A stretch of DNA of 64,000 nucleotides, taken from the NCBI GenBank assembly GCA_029260395.1, contig JAJDDJ010000018.1:248001-312000 (forward strand), given 5' to 3'. The stretch comes from Phycisphaerales bacterium. Lineage in GTDB: Bacteria; Planctomycetota; Phycisphaerae; Phycisphaerales; UBA1924. Positions 16,876 through 25,535 of the stretch are shown in pieces. Every line of letters begins with the position of its first letter. Position 1 is the first letter of the stretch. The notes beneath the pieces are model-generated. The model was not told the origin of the DNA, ran no database searches, and saw only the letters and a program-made list of their open reading frames with translations. Both the position numbers and the translations under genes were made by a program.

Positions 16876-18567
16876 TCAACGCCAGAAGTAGTGCCACTCA
16901 GCGGTGCGGGTCAGTGACTCGCCGGGTTCAAGCTCGACGGTCCATGTGAAGCGTGACACGCCGTTGAGGCGGTGCCACCACCAGGGCCAGCCGTAGTTGG
17001 TCCACCAGTGATGCGGCGATCCGTTCCAGAGAGAACTGTCCTGGAACATGCCGAGTGCTGCTGCTTCACCGCCGTCGGAGGCGCTGGTGGGCAGGCCGAA
17101 GCTGTGCTTGGTGATCTCGACTGTGACGGGGTATGCCTTGCGGTTGGTCAGCTCGATGGATGCTGAGAAGTCGATCCGGGCGTACTGGTTGCTGTCCCAA
17201 ACGAGCGCTTTGGGGTCGCGGCCCGACTCGCGTTCGTCGACTTCGATCTGAATATCAACTGCGTCGGTGACTTCGAGATCGGTGGTTCCTTTCTTGGCGG
17301 TGTAGGTCATGAGCCCTTGGGCGAGGGGCTTTCCGTTGCGGACGATGAGTGCGGGCGCGGTGGTGAACGGATGGTCGGTGGTGTTGGTGAGACGGAGCAC
17401 GTGGCGGGCGAGTGGGCGGTCGAGCAGATCGGCGATCTGCCTCTGTTGATCGGTTGAGAAGTTGCTCCATGCGTTGGCGGGCGGGGCTGCGGGCAGCGTG
17501 AGCTTGTAGACCGCTTCGACGGGTACCTCGGCGACCGAGATGGGCAGGATCATCCGCTCGCCGACGCCGAGGGTGACGTGGTCGATGGAGAAGACGTAGA
17601 GGTCCTCGTTGCTCTCGGCGCCCGTGAGTTCGGGTGGCATCGCGGGCTCGGCGTTCGGGCGGCCGCCGGCGTAATCGCGGGACTCACTCATGCGCGCGGA
17701 CTGGGCCATGAGCGCGTTGGAGAACGCGCCTGCTGTGCCGGCTTGACGCTGGAAGTACCCGCCAAGTTGGGCGAACTGGTCGTTAAGGGCGATGGGATCG
17801 GGCGTGTGGTCGAAGGCGAAACGTGGCACGCCGACGACAAGATGGACGGTTGCGTCGTCGAGCTCGATGAGGTCGTTGACGAGCGAGGCCTGCATTTCGA
17901 TACGCGCGGTTTTGCCGTCGTCGAGCAGTGTTACGCGGTAACTGGGGATCCAGCGGATGCCTTTTTGAAGGTACATGACGCCGACGTGGGCTTTGCCAGC
18001 GGGTTCGCGTGGCTCGTCCCACGCGAGTTCGAGTGTGAGGCGGTTGGCCCGGCTTGGGGTCGTGATGGGTGCTTCGGGATCGACGCCTTCGATGAAGCGC
18101 ACGCTGTAGAGCTGTTCGAGCGGGACGGCTTCTCGGCCTCCCTTGTCGTGCTCGATGAGCGCGAGCTTTGGGTCCGTTGGGTTAGGCAGCAGCGCGACGA
18201 GCGTGCCGGTGGTCTCCTGATTTCCACGATGGAGCCAGACGATGCGCTTGCCGACGGAAAGTGCGAGCAGGTCCGCGAGCGTCTGGGCCGTGCGTTCGAG
18301 GTCGACATCGACCGCCCCGGCGCGCACGGCGCTAAGCGATGCTCCGGGTTCGTTTTCGAACGCCCAGAACGTGCCGAGGACGGGTTGGGGAAGGTCGTCC
18401 AGGACGACCGCGCCCGCAGGAGTGGTTCGGAGCGAGCCTTCGCGATAGACCATCGCGTGTCCATCTTTGAATACGGTGACTTCTCGCACCGGGAGGTCAT
18501 CTCCGCTGTGAGTGGCGGACGCGACAGAAGCGATGATCGAGAGAGCGGCGGGCAGCAGCGTGCGCAT
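16876..18567 (-). CDS. secreted DUF4139-like protein
   Basis: A 563-residue secreted protein with a signal peptide (MRTLLPAALSIIASVASA). The first block, VREVTVFKDGHAMVYREGSL, matches the opening strand of DUF4140/DUF4139 (mucoidy-inhibitor-like) proteins. The middle contains LELAWDEPREPAGKAHVGVMY and IRWIPSYRVTLLDDGKTARI, typical of DUF4139. The C-terminus (FTWTVELEPGESLTRTAEWHYFW) closes with the family's beta structure. The role of these proteins is unclear; envelope association is likely. It is convergent with the DUF3465 gene, stops 10 bases apart. Confidence 0.78.
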   Translation of the reverse strand: MRTLLPAALSIIASVASATHSGDDLPVREVTVFKDGHAMVYREGSLRTTPAGAVVLDDLPQPVLGTFWAFENEPGASLSAVRAGAVDVDLERTAQTLADLLALSVGKRIVWLHRGNQETTGTLVALLPNPTDPKLALIEHDKGGREAVPLEQLYSVRFIEGVDPEAPITTPSRANRLTLELAWDEPREPAGKAHVGVMYLQKGIRWIPSYRVTLLDDGKTARIEMQASLVNDLIELDDATVHLVVGVPRFAFDHTPDPIALNDQFAQLGGYFQRQAGTAGAFSNALMAQSARMSESRDYAGGRPNAEPAMPPELTGAESNEDLYVFSIDHVTLGVGERMILPISVAEVPVEAVYKLTLPAAPPANAWSNFSTDQQRQIADLLDRPLARHVLRLTNTTDHPFTTAPALIVRNGKPLAQGLMTYTAKKGTTDLEVTDAVDIQIEVDERESGRDPKALVWDSNQYARIDFSASIELTNRKAYPVTVEITKHSFGLPTSASDGGEAAALGMFQDSSLWNGSPHHWWTNYGWPWWWHRLNGVSRFTWTVELEPGESLTRTAEWHYFWR

Positions 18568-18839
18568 GGACGGGACTCCTGATCGGCACCGGCGCGGCGT
18601 GCGCGGTTGCCAATGGGAGTACCACCGAGGGCTTGCCCAGGTTGGTCACGGGTGTGTCACGGAGTGTTGGGGAGGCTCGAGCACACCGCGCAAGAGAGCC
18701 GGCGGCTGTTGCCATGGCCTGCTCGGTGCAACAAGCCAAGAAGAAACGCGGGTGTGCCTCAATGTAAAAAAGCGCGCTCCCTCACGGTCGCGGCTCGTCC
18801 GAAAAGCAGTTCGTCGGCATCTGATCGTTCAATCAGGAC
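18568..18839. other. intergenic between two minus-strand genes
   Basis: 272 bases with no supported gene. On the minus strand a GC-rich stretch is followed by TTTTTT (complement of 18766-18771), a possible terminator for the small gene at 18840. The part next to 18567 should hold the promoter of the DUF4139-like gene; no clear box is seen. Confidence 0.35.
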
Positions 18840-19184
18840 TCAGAAGACCATCGCGGTGGTGCGGACCAGGACGCCGGTCCAGAGATCGTGGCGGCGTGGC
18901 ACGAAGAGGGGGGCCTCGTCGTCAGTTTGGTATGGCGATGCCTGATCGCCTTGAGCGGGCATCGCTGCGGGGTGGGCGATCGGGCCGACGGCGAGGCCGC
19001 CGAGTTGGTCCGTTTCGAATGGGCTCCCAGCGCTGACACTCCCGTGCGAGCGTGCGCCATGGATGGCCTCGGTGGAATCCACGAAGCCGCGGGAATCGCG
19101 GTAGTCGCCGAAGGCAATGACATCGCCGCTCGCGATGGTGGCAAATGCAGCGACGGTCAAAATGATCAGCTTGGTTGAGCCCAT
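18840..19184 (-). CDS. small secreted protein, hypothetical
   Basis: A 114-residue reading with a good signal peptide (GSTKLIILTVAAFATIASG) and a polar body (VIAFGDYRDSRGFVDSTEAIHG, PLFVPRRHDLWTGVLVRTTAMVF). The start at 19184 was chosen because the signal peptide begins there; GGAG lies about 12 bases upstream. No relative is recognised and coding evidence rests mainly on the signal peptide, so it could be spurious. Confidence 0.45.
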   Translation of the reverse strand: MGSTKLIILTVAAFATIASGDVIAFGDYRDSRGFVDSTEAIHGARSHGSVSAGSPFETDQLGGLAVGPIAHPAAMPAQGDQASPYQTDDEAPLFVPRRHDLWTGVLVRTTAMVF

Positions 19185-19278
19185 CCCACGAATCTCCGAA
19201 CCCATAGCCAGCCAGCCTGGGAGTAGTCCGAGGTCAGCATGCGCCCCGATCGGCTGCTGGCTAGGAAAAACTAGTTTA

Positions 19279-19306
19279 GCTGAGCAGAAAGCCGGTTTTT
19301 CTCAGC
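19279..19306 (-). terminator. possible terminator after the OsmC gene
   Basis: GCTGAG and CTCAGC pair around a 16-base loop. On the minus strand the stem is followed by TAAACTAGTTTTT. The position, 14 bases after the OsmC stop, fits a terminator, but the stem is short. Confidence 0.35.
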
Positions 19307-19319
19307 CAGTGACCCCGGG

Positions 19320-19733
19320 TCAAACCCTGGCGATTTGGACCTCGATGCCCCCCGATAACACCTTGTGGACGGGGCATTTATGGGCGATGGCTTCGAGGGC
19401 ATCGGCCTGTTCTGGGGTCAAGTCGCCCTGCAGGGTCAGGCTGAGGGCGAAGTGCTCAGATTGATCAGCCGACTTGGCGAGGTGCTCGACCGCAGCCGAG
19501 ACCGTTTCCAGCGGCCACTCCTTACGGCTGGAATAGGACCGGACGGTCATGGTGGTGCAGGCGGCAAGGGCTGCGGTGAGCAGGGCCATGGGGGATGGGG
19601 CGGCGTCCTGGCCTCCCAAGGCCAGTGGGACATCCGAGATGAACTCGTGCCCGGGGACGGTGACCTGGGTGAGGAAGGAATCGCCGGGGGTGGAGGCGGT
19701 GGCTTGGTGGAGGGGGGGCTTGGTGGGTGGCAT
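19320..19733 (-). CDS. OsmC/Ohr-family peroxidase-like protein
   Basis: A 137-residue OsmC-family protein. These cytoplasmic dimers reduce organic peroxides using two reactive cysteines. The first is in LTAALAACTTMTVRSYSSRK and the second in AIAHKCPVHKVL, both in the expected places. Other family features are ALGGQDAAPSPMALL and the EVQIARV C-terminus. The ATG at 19733 was chosen because upstream codons are His/Arg-rich and implausible. The gene diverges from the DCC-family gene. Confidence 0.88.
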   Translation of the reverse strand: MPPTKPPLHQATASTPGDSFLTQVTVPGHEFISDVPLALGGQDAAPSPMALLTAALAACTTMTVRSYSSRKEWPLETVSAAVEHLAKSADQSEHFALSLTLQGDLTPEQADALEAIAHKCPVHKVLSGGIEVQIARV

Positions 19734-19870
19734 GGTTCTTGTCCGATCGCGATGGAGGCGGGTGGTTAGGCTTGGCGTCAAGTTGGAACCGAGCCTGGGG
19801 TGGTGGCTGCGAATCTGCGGGCGGCGGTGATGCGAACGGTGCATGGGGGGTGAAACCCTCTGGAGGTACC

Positions 19871-20284
19871 TTGACCAAGCAAGTTGGCCAATCCAATCCC
19901 GCGGACGCTCTCGAAGTGCTGATCGATGGCCTTTGTCCGTTGTGCAAGCGTGAGGCTCGGTTCTTGGAACGGCTCGACAAGGGCCGAGGCCGACTGGTGA
20001 TGACAGACATTACCGCTCCGGGCTTTGATGCGAGCGACTACGGCAAGACCTTTGACGACCTAATGGGCGAGATTCATGCGGTTCGTCCGGGGGGCGAGCT
20101 GGTCACGGGCGTCGAGGTCTTTCGCGAGGCGTACAGCCGGGTCGGGTGGGGCTGGCTGCTTGCTTGGACTCGGTGGCCCGTGTTGCGACAGGTTTCGGAT
20201 GCTGCCTACCGATGGTTCGCAAGGAACCGGCTTCGGCTGACGGGTCACGCGGATCGGTGTGAAGAGGGCCGATGCAAGGTGTAG
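19871..20284 (+). CDS. DCC-family (DUF393) thiol-disulfide oxidoreductase-like protein
   Basis: A 137-residue thioredoxin-fold protein of the DCC/DUF393 family. The hallmark is LIDGLCPLCKREARFLERLD, with the C-x2-C pair near the N-terminus. MTDITAPGFD, LMGEIHAVRPGGELVTGVEV and a C-terminal WFARNRLRLTG...C...C follow family order. A TTG at 19871 with GGAGG 4 bases upstream is the best start; a GTG at 19850 is an alternative. Readings from further upstream overlap the divergent OsmC gene. The redox partner is unknown. Confidence 0.85.
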   Translation: MTKQVGQSNPADALEVLIDGLCPLCKREARFLERLDKGRGRLVMTDITAPGFDASDYGKTFDDLMGEIHAVRPGGELVTGVEVFREAYSRVGWGWLLAWTRWPVLRQVSDAAYRWFARNRLRLTGHADRCEEGRCKV

Positions 20285-20323
20285 CCAAAGGCCTGTCACG
20301 CTCGCACGCGCCGCCGAACGAGG

Positions 20324-20329
20324 TACGCT
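20324..20329 (+). promoter_or_regulatory. -10 box of a probably leaderless promoter
   Basis: TACGCT preceded by GG ends 6 bases before the ATG of the LysR-type regulator. There is no Shine-Dalgarno. Confidence 0.5.
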
Positions 20330-20335
20330 GGCCGG

Positions 20336-21217
20336 ATGGAGTTGACGCCGCTGCGGTACTTTTTGGAGGTGGCCCGGACGGGGCACATCACGCGCGCTGC
20401 GGAGCGGCTTGGGATGTCGCAGCCGGCGCTTTCGTCGGCGATCAGGAAGCTGGAGGACGAGGCGGGAGCCCCGCTGCTGGACCGCACCGCCAAGGGCGTT
20501 GAGCTGACCGAGGCGGGCCGGGTGTTCGCGGAGTACGCGAGGGAATCGCTTCAGGCAGCGGACGACGGCGTGCGCGCGGTGCGCGAATTGGTGGGGCTCG
20601 AGAGCGGGCTGATCCGAATCGGTGGCGGTGCGACGGCGGTGGGATACCTGCTGCCGCCTGCGATCTCGGCGTTCCGCGCGCAGCACCCTGCGATTCGGTA
20701 CTACATCCGCGAGGCGGGCTCGGGGGCGGTGGGCGAGGCGGTGCTCGCGGGCGAACTTGATCTTGGCATCGTGACGCTGCCGATGCGTGTGCCGGGCGTT
20801 GGCGACCTGTTGACGCTGCCACTCGTGACCGATGAGCTTCGGCTGATTGTGCCCGCGGAGCACCGGCTCGCGGGGCGCAAGAGCTTTCGATGGTCTGATC
20901 TTGACGGTGAGGCGATGGTCGGCTTTGAGGCGGGCAGCGCCGTGCGCGACGTGATTGACCGCGAGGCGCGCGAGCACGGAGCTGAGCTTCGGGTAGTAAT
21001 GGAACTGCGGTCGATTGAGTCGATCCGTCACATGGTTGAAGCGGGAGTCGGGATCGGGTTTGCGAGCCGGTTTGCGCTCCAAGACCCGCAGGTCGGACTG
21101 GGCTGCGACGACGGTTCGTTGAGCCGCTCGCTTGCGATTATTCGGCGCACGGATCGTGTGCCGTCACCGGCGGTGGCGGCGTTCGAGCGATCCTTGTTCG
21201 CGATCCACGGCTCGTGA
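20336..21217 (+). CDS. LysR-family transcriptional regulator
   Basis: A 293-residue LysR-type regulator of standard length. The N-terminal winged HTH reads LRYFLEVARTGHITRAAERL, GMSQPALSSAIRKLEDEAGA, LLDRTAKGVELTEAGRVF. The C-terminal half is the periplasmic-binding-like co-inducer domain (RIGGGATAVGYLLPPAI, GELDLGIVTLP). LysR genes usually control a divergent neighbour. Here the DCC gene runs in the same direction and the PEP-CTERM-like gene is convergent with no gap (TGA directly followed by TCA), so the target is not obvious. Confidence 0.93.
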   Translation: MELTPLRYFLEVARTGHITRAAERLGMSQPALSSAIRKLEDEAGAPLLDRTAKGVELTEAGRVFAEYARESLQAADDGVRAVRELVGLESGLIRIGGGATAVGYLLPPAISAFRAQHPAIRYYIREAGSGAVGEAVLAGELDLGIVTLPMRVPGVGDLLTLPLVTDELRLIVPAEHRLAGRKSFRWSDLDGEAMVGFEAGSAVRDVIDREAREHGAELRVVMELRSIESIRHMVEAGVGIGFASRFALQDPQVGLGCDDGSLSRSLAIIRRTDRVPSPAVAAFERSLFAIHGS

Positions 21218-21829
21218 TCAGCGTCTACGACGGCCAGCCATGCCGAGACCGAAAGCACCCAGGGCCAAGGCGGCGGACGGCGCAGGTGTCGCGACGCGGT
21301 CGGAGCCGCCGTTATCCAGTCCACGGAAGCGGGCGATGAACGCTTCGGCATCGGGGAAGAAGCTGCTGTGTGTGAGCGAGGCGCTATCGGTTGCGGTCAC
21401 ATCGAATACGAACGTCTCGGTATCACCCGATGCGATTCCACGGTTGGGGTTGCCGCCACCGAGGAAGTTTCCGTCGAGCGCCGCGCCGGCGTGGTAGGTG
21501 GTGTCGGCGAATATTCCGGTGCCTCCGACTCCGGTCGATCCGATGGTCGCGAAGTCAGCGTGCGCCGTGGTCATGGACATGGTGACGACCGCGCCGGGAT
21601 CGGATGAATCAAAGCGGAACGCCAGACCCGTGAGGGCCCCACCCACCGAACCGGGCGTGGTGTTCGTGATAGAGATGCTCAACTTGGCGAGCGACGCGTT
21701 GTAGTCGAGCGTGGCGGCGAAGGTCGAGCCGGTGTTCTCAGTGCTGACGGCTCCGTTGCCGAACACGTTTATCTGGGCTGCGGCGGGAAGCGCAGCCATG
21801 GCCAAGGAAATCATTGCGATTCGCAGCAT
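21218..21829 (-). CDS. secreted protein with PEP-CTERM-like sorting signal
   Basis: A 203-residue protein with a signal peptide (LRIAMISLAMAALPAAAQ) and a beta-rich body (FAATLDYNASLAKLSISITN, GTGIFADTTYHAGAALDGNF, DTETFVFDVTATDSASL). The C-terminus TPAPSAALALGAFGLGMAG ends in RRRR, a clear PEP-CTERM-like signal (P-rich motif, hydrophobic helix, Arg cluster) for exosortase-type sorting. The ATG at 21829 follows GAGGAGACAAGAC. The body is of unknown function, probably an exported matrix or envelope protein. Confidence 0.82.
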   Translation of the reverse strand: MLRIAMISLAMAALPAAAQINVFGNGAVSTENTGSTFAATLDYNASLAKLSISITNTTPGSVGGALTGLAFRFDSSDPGAVVTMSMTTAHADFATIGSTGVGGTGIFADTTYHAGAALDGNFLGGGNPNRGIASGDTETFVFDVTATDSASLTHSSFFPDAEAFIARFRGLDNGGSDRVATPAPSAALALGAFGLGMAGRRRR

Positions 21830-22125
21830 GTCTTGTCTCCTCGATGTGCCGCGTGGAGCGGCGGTGCTTATCAGGATGTCTCGTGGGCGTTTCCGCCCGT
21901 CCTGTACCACCTGAAAATACCAGTAACTGTCTGTGATTTCTAGAGATATCAGCAGTTTTTTGTTCTGCGGGCTGATCGGGAGGGCGGCAGAATCGGGGAG
22001 TTGTGCCTGATAACGTTATCCATTATCTCACTGCACATCAGCAATATTATTGATTTGATTTATGCCGATGCCTGTCCGATGCTGTTATCTAGTTCAGATC
22101 CGCTGTCCCAAGCCAAGGAGATCCC
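21830..22125. promoter_or_regulatory. divergent promoter region of aconitase, with operator-like palindrome
   Basis: 296 bases between divergent genes. The central part (about 21920-22060) is AT-rich. GATAACGTTATC (22009-22020) is a perfect 12-base palindrome and CATTATCTC follows it, so it may be a regulator-binding site for acnA or for the PEP-CTERM-like gene. AAGGAGATCCC lies directly ahead of the acnA ATG. Confidence 0.5.
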
Positions 22126-24900
22126 ATGACCAGCGCCAATGCCTTCAACAGCAAGAAGACACTCAAGACTTCGCAGGGTGAAGTGGTGTATTTCGACCCG
22201 ATGGCCTTGCAGGCGGCGGGGCTGGGCAAGATCGACACGATGCCGTATTCGATCCGGGTGCTGCTGGAAGCGATGCTGCGGAACCTCGATGGGTTTGTGG
22301 TGACGAACGACGACATCGCGGGCCTGGCTGGGTACGACGCAACGAACGTGAAGCCGGTGGAGATGCCGTTCATGCCGGGGCGGGTGGTGCTGCAGGACTT
22401 TACGGGCGTGCCTTGCGTGGTGGACCTTGCGGCGATGCGCGACGCGATGAAGCAGCTCGGGGGCGATGCGTCGGCGATCAACCCTGCGGTGCAGTGCGAT
22501 CTGGTGATCGACCACAGCGTGCAGGTGGACGACTTTGCGACGCGGGTGTCGCTGACGATTAACGCGGAGCGCGAGTTCGAGCGGAACAACGAGCGGTACC
22601 GGTTCTTGAAGTGGGGCCAGCAGAGCCTGAGCAACTTCCGGTGCGTGCCGCCGGCGACGGGCATCGTGCATCAGGTAAACCTTGAGTACCTGGCACGAGG
22701 CTGTATTACGCGGACCGTAGACGGCGAGCTTCAGGTGTTCCCCGACAGCCTTGTCGGAACGGACAGCCACACGACGATGATCAACGCTCTTGGCGTGCTG
22801 GGCTGGGGCGTTGGCGGGATCGAGGCCGAGGCGGTGATGCTCGGCCAGCCGGTGTACATGCTGACGCCGGAGGTGGTCGGGTTCAAGCTGAAGGGTGCGC
22901 TGCGCGAGGGTGTGACCGCGACCGACCTGGTGCTGACGGTGACTGAGATGCTCCGCGAGCACGGCGTGGTGGAGAAGTTTGTGGAGTTCTTCGGACCGGG
23001 GCTCGCGGACCTGAGCATTCCGGACCGGGGGACGATCGCGAACATGGCACCCGAGTACGGCGCCACGTGCGGATTCTTCCCGATCGATGCCAAGACCATC
23101 GATTACCTTCGGTTCACGGCGAAGACCGAGCAGGAGGTCGAGCTGGCCGAGGCCTGGGCGAAGGCCAGCGGGTTCTACTGGACGCCCGATTCGCCCGAGC
23201 CGGTGTTTACGGATGTCCTTGAGCTGGATATGGCGAGCGTGCAGCCTTCGCTTGCGGGACCGAAGCGGCCGCAGGACCGCATCGAGCTTGCAGCGATGCA
23301 GACGACGTGGAAGAAGACGCTCGTCGCGCCCAACGGGCCGCACGGGCTGGGGGTGGATCCTGAGAAGCTCACGGTGACCGCCAAGGTTCAGCACACCACG
23401 GAGCGTCCGGGCGAGAAGCCTGGGATGACAAGCACGCTCACCCACGGCAGCGTGGTCATCGCGGCCATCACCAGTTGCACGAACACGAGCAACCCGGACG
23501 TTATGGTCGCGGCGGGCTTGGTGGCGCGGAAGGCGCGGGCGCTGGGGCTGACCCGCAAGCCGTGGGTCAAAACGAGCCTTGCGCCGGGCAGCAAGGTGGT
23601 GACCGAGTACTACGACAAGGCAAACCTGACGGCTGATCTTGATGCGGTTGGTTTCTACAACGTGGGGTATGGCTGCACGACTTGCATCGGTAACTCGGGC
23701 CCGCTGCCCGACGAGGTCGAGGCGGCGATCAAGGAAGGCGACTTGGCCGTGTCGAGCGTGCTGAGCGGCAACCGCAACTTCGAGGGCCGGGTGCACGGAA
23801 GTGTGAAAGCGAACTACCTGGCGAGCCCGCCCTTGGTGGTGGCGTACGCGCTTGCGGGCACGGTGGACATCGACCTGCAGAACGATCCGATTGCGCAGAC
23901 CCCTGATGGCAAGGACGTGTACCTCAAGGACATCTGGCCGAGCAACCAGGAAGTGCGCGACACGGTCAAGCAGTGCCTGAACCGTGAACAATTCGCGGAC
24001 AAGTACGAGCATGTGTTTACCGAGAACCAGACGTGGAACAACGTGCCGGTGAGCAAGAGCGAGCTGTACGCGTGGGACGAGGCGAGCACGTACATCCAGA
24101 ACCCGCCGTTCTTTGAGGGGATGACGCCGGGGCTGCCGGCGCTTGCGAAGATCGAGGGCGCGCGGTGCCTTGCGGTGCTGGGCGACAGCGTGACGACGGA
24201 CCACATCTCGCCGGCGGGTGCGATCACTGTGGACAGCCCGGCGGGCGGGTTCTTGACCGAACGCGGCGTGAGCAAGCGGGATTTCAACAGCTATGGGAGC
24301 CGGCGCGGCAACGACCGCGTGATGACGCGAGGCACGTTCGCCAACGTGCGCATCAAGAACCGCATCGCTGCCGACGGCGGCAAGCAGCCCGAGGGTGGAT
24401 ACACACGCAACTTCACCAAAGGCGATTCGCTCGAAGCCGCGCCCGTCGAATTCATCTACGACGCAGCGATGGATTACCGCGATGCGGGCACGCCGCTGGT
24501 CGTGGTCGCGGGCAAGGACTACGGCATGGGTTCGAGCCGTGACTGGGCGGCCAAGGGCACGATGCTGCTGGGTGTGAAGGCGGTGATCGCCGAGAGCTTT
24601 GAGCGGATCCACCGGAGCAACCTTGTGTTTATGGGCGTGCTGCCTTTGGTGTTCAACGAGGGCGTGACGGCGCACACGCTGGGCATTCACGGCGACGAGA
24701 GGTTCGATGTCGATCTGCCCGATGATCTGGAGCCGCGGGCCACCGTGCGTGTGAAGGCGACGCGGACCGACGGGAGTTCGTTCGAGTTCGAATGCATGTG
24801 CCGTGTGGATACATCCGTTGAGATGGAGTACTTCCGCAACGGCGGGATTCTGCACACGGTGATCCGTAAGAAGCTGAATGAATCGAAGGTGCAGGCTTAA
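22126..24900 (+). CDS. acnA: aconitate hydratase A
   Basis: Aconitase isomerises citrate to isocitrate, the step before isocitrate dehydrogenase (icd at 5580). Length 924 residues, as for AcnA/IRP-type enzymes. The 4Fe-4S ligands are Cys451 (SCTNTS) and Cys517/Cys520 (YGCTTCIGNSGPL), with the family's 66-residue spacing. Other blocks are DSLVGTDSHTTMINALGV, GWGVGGIEAEAVML, VWP-like DIWPSNQEV, GDSVTTDHISPAG, SYGSRRGND and AGKDYGMGSSRDWAAKG. The start has AAGGAG at 7 bases. The stop TAA overlaps by two bases the stop of the convergent zinc-ribbon protein gene (shared TTAA). Confidence 0.98.
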   Translation: MTSANAFNSKKTLKTSQGEVVYFDPMALQAAGLGKIDTMPYSIRVLLEAMLRNLDGFVVTNDDIAGLAGYDATNVKPVEMPFMPGRVVLQDFTGVPCVVDLAAMRDAMKQLGGDASAINPAVQCDLVIDHSVQVDDFATRVSLTINAEREFERNNERYRFLKWGQQSLSNFRCVPPATGIVHQVNLEYLARGCITRTVDGELQVFPDSLVGTDSHTTMINALGVLGWGVGGIEAEAVMLGQPVYMLTPEVVGFKLKGALREGVTATDLVLTVTEMLREHGVVEKFVEFFGPGLADLSIPDRGTIANMAPEYGATCGFFPIDAKTIDYLRFTAKTEQEVELAEAWAKASGFYWTPDSPEPVFTDVLELDMASVQPSLAGPKRPQDRIELAAMQTTWKKTLVAPNGPHGLGVDPEKLTVTAKVQHTTERPGEKPGMTSTLTHGSVVIAAITSCTNTSNPDVMVAAGLVARKARALGLTRKPWVKTSLAPGSKVVTEYYDKANLTADLDAVGFYNVGYGCTTCIGNSGPLPDEVEAAIKEGDLAVSSVLSGNRNFEGRVHGSVKANYLASPPLVVAYALAGTVDIDLQNDPIAQTPDGKDVYLKDIWPSNQEVRDTVKQCLNREQFADKYEHVFTENQTWNNVPVSKSELYAWDEASTYIQNPPFFEGMTPGLPALAKIEGARCLAVLGDSVTTDHISPAGAITVDSPAGGFLTERGVSKRDFNSYGSRRGNDRVMTRGTFANVRIKNRIAADGGKQPEGGYTRNFTKGDSLEAAPVEFIYDAAMDYRDAGTPLVVVAGKDYGMGSSRDWAAKGTMLLGVKAVIAESFERIHRSNLVFMGVLPLVFNEGVTAHTLGIHGDERFDVDLPDDLEPRATVRVKATRTDGSSFEFECMCRVDTSVEMEYFRNGGILHTVIRKKLNESKVQA

Positions 24901-25457
24901 GCGTTCCGGTCGGCGGCAGCTGCGGGCATTGCTGCGCCGCAGGCATCGCAGAACTTGGCGTCTGAGTCCTGCGGCGCGTTGCAGGACGAGCACGCGGTAA
25001 CGGTCGGTGCGCCGCATCGGTCGCAGAAGCGGGCATCGGCATCGCACGATTCGCCGCACTTGGCGCACGCGCATCCGTCGGCTCGCAAGCCATGCCCGAC
25101 AGCGGAAGCGGCACCACGGAGGCTGCCGAGCGTGGCTGGTACGAGTCGGTTTATGCCCTCTGCGGCAGCTGGAACCTGCTCGCGGACGATGTACTTGCTC
25201 ACGGCCCCCGTGTATCCGGCCATCAGGCAGGCTGCGCCAACGAACAGCAGAGGCATGCCCACAAACGCGAGAGGGAACAGCACCGGGAACGACGGTTCAC
25301 CGTTGGAACTGAATGCACCGATGAAGCTGAACATGAAGCTGCCGATGCCCAGCACCGCCAGCAGCACCCCCAGTACCAAAGCAGCGAGGCCGACCCTCCG
25401 CAACAGCTTGCAGGTGTTGGTGTGTTCGGGGGGCGGGGCGGCCGGGTCGGTGGGCAT
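24897..25457 (-). CDS. membrane protein with C-terminal double zinc ribbon
   Basis: A 186-residue protein: a cytoplasmic N-terminus, two membrane helices (VGLAALVLGVLLAVLGIGSF and VLFPLAFVGMPLLFVGAACL), a linker, and two consecutive zinc ribbons. The ribbons are CAKCGESCDADARFCDRCG and CSSCNAPQDSDAKFCDACG, each C-x2-C...C-x2-C. Double ribbons of this kind usually mediate protein or nucleic-acid contacts; the function is unknown. On the minus strand TATGCT (25464-25469) ends 6 bases before the ATG at 25457, supporting this start over longer readings. It is divergent from the next gene. Confidence 0.82.
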   Translation of the reverse strand: MPTDPAAPPPEHTNTCKLLRRVGLAALVLGVLLAVLGIGSFMFSFIGAFSSNGEPSFPVLFPLAFVGMPLLFVGAACLMAGYTGAVSKYIVREQVPAAAEGINRLVPATLGSLRGAASAVGHGLRADGCACAKCGESCDADARFCDRCGAPTVTACSSCNAPQDSDAKFCDACGAAMPAAAADRNA

Positions 25458-25463
25458 GCACCG

Positions 25464-25528
25464 AGCATACTGGCTCTCTTGGCTTGCAGAAAGCCCCGTG
25501 GGGCGGGACGGCGCGAACGCGGTATTCT
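25464..25528. promoter_or_regulatory. back-to-back leaderless promoters
   Basis: The 78-base gap between two divergent genes holds TATGCT on the minus strand (25464-25469, 6 bases from ATG 25457). It also holds TATTCT on the plus strand (25523-25528, 7 bases from ATG 25536). Neither gene has a Shine-Dalgarno sequence. Confidence 0.55.
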
Positions 25529-25535
25529 GAGCGCC

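Noticed and set aside
22060..25074. A very long open frame (about 1000 codons) on the minus strand across aconitase
   Set aside because: It is the mirror of the acnA gene in GC-rich codons; the translation is Arg/His-rich with no domain, while acnA on the plus strand is unmistakable.
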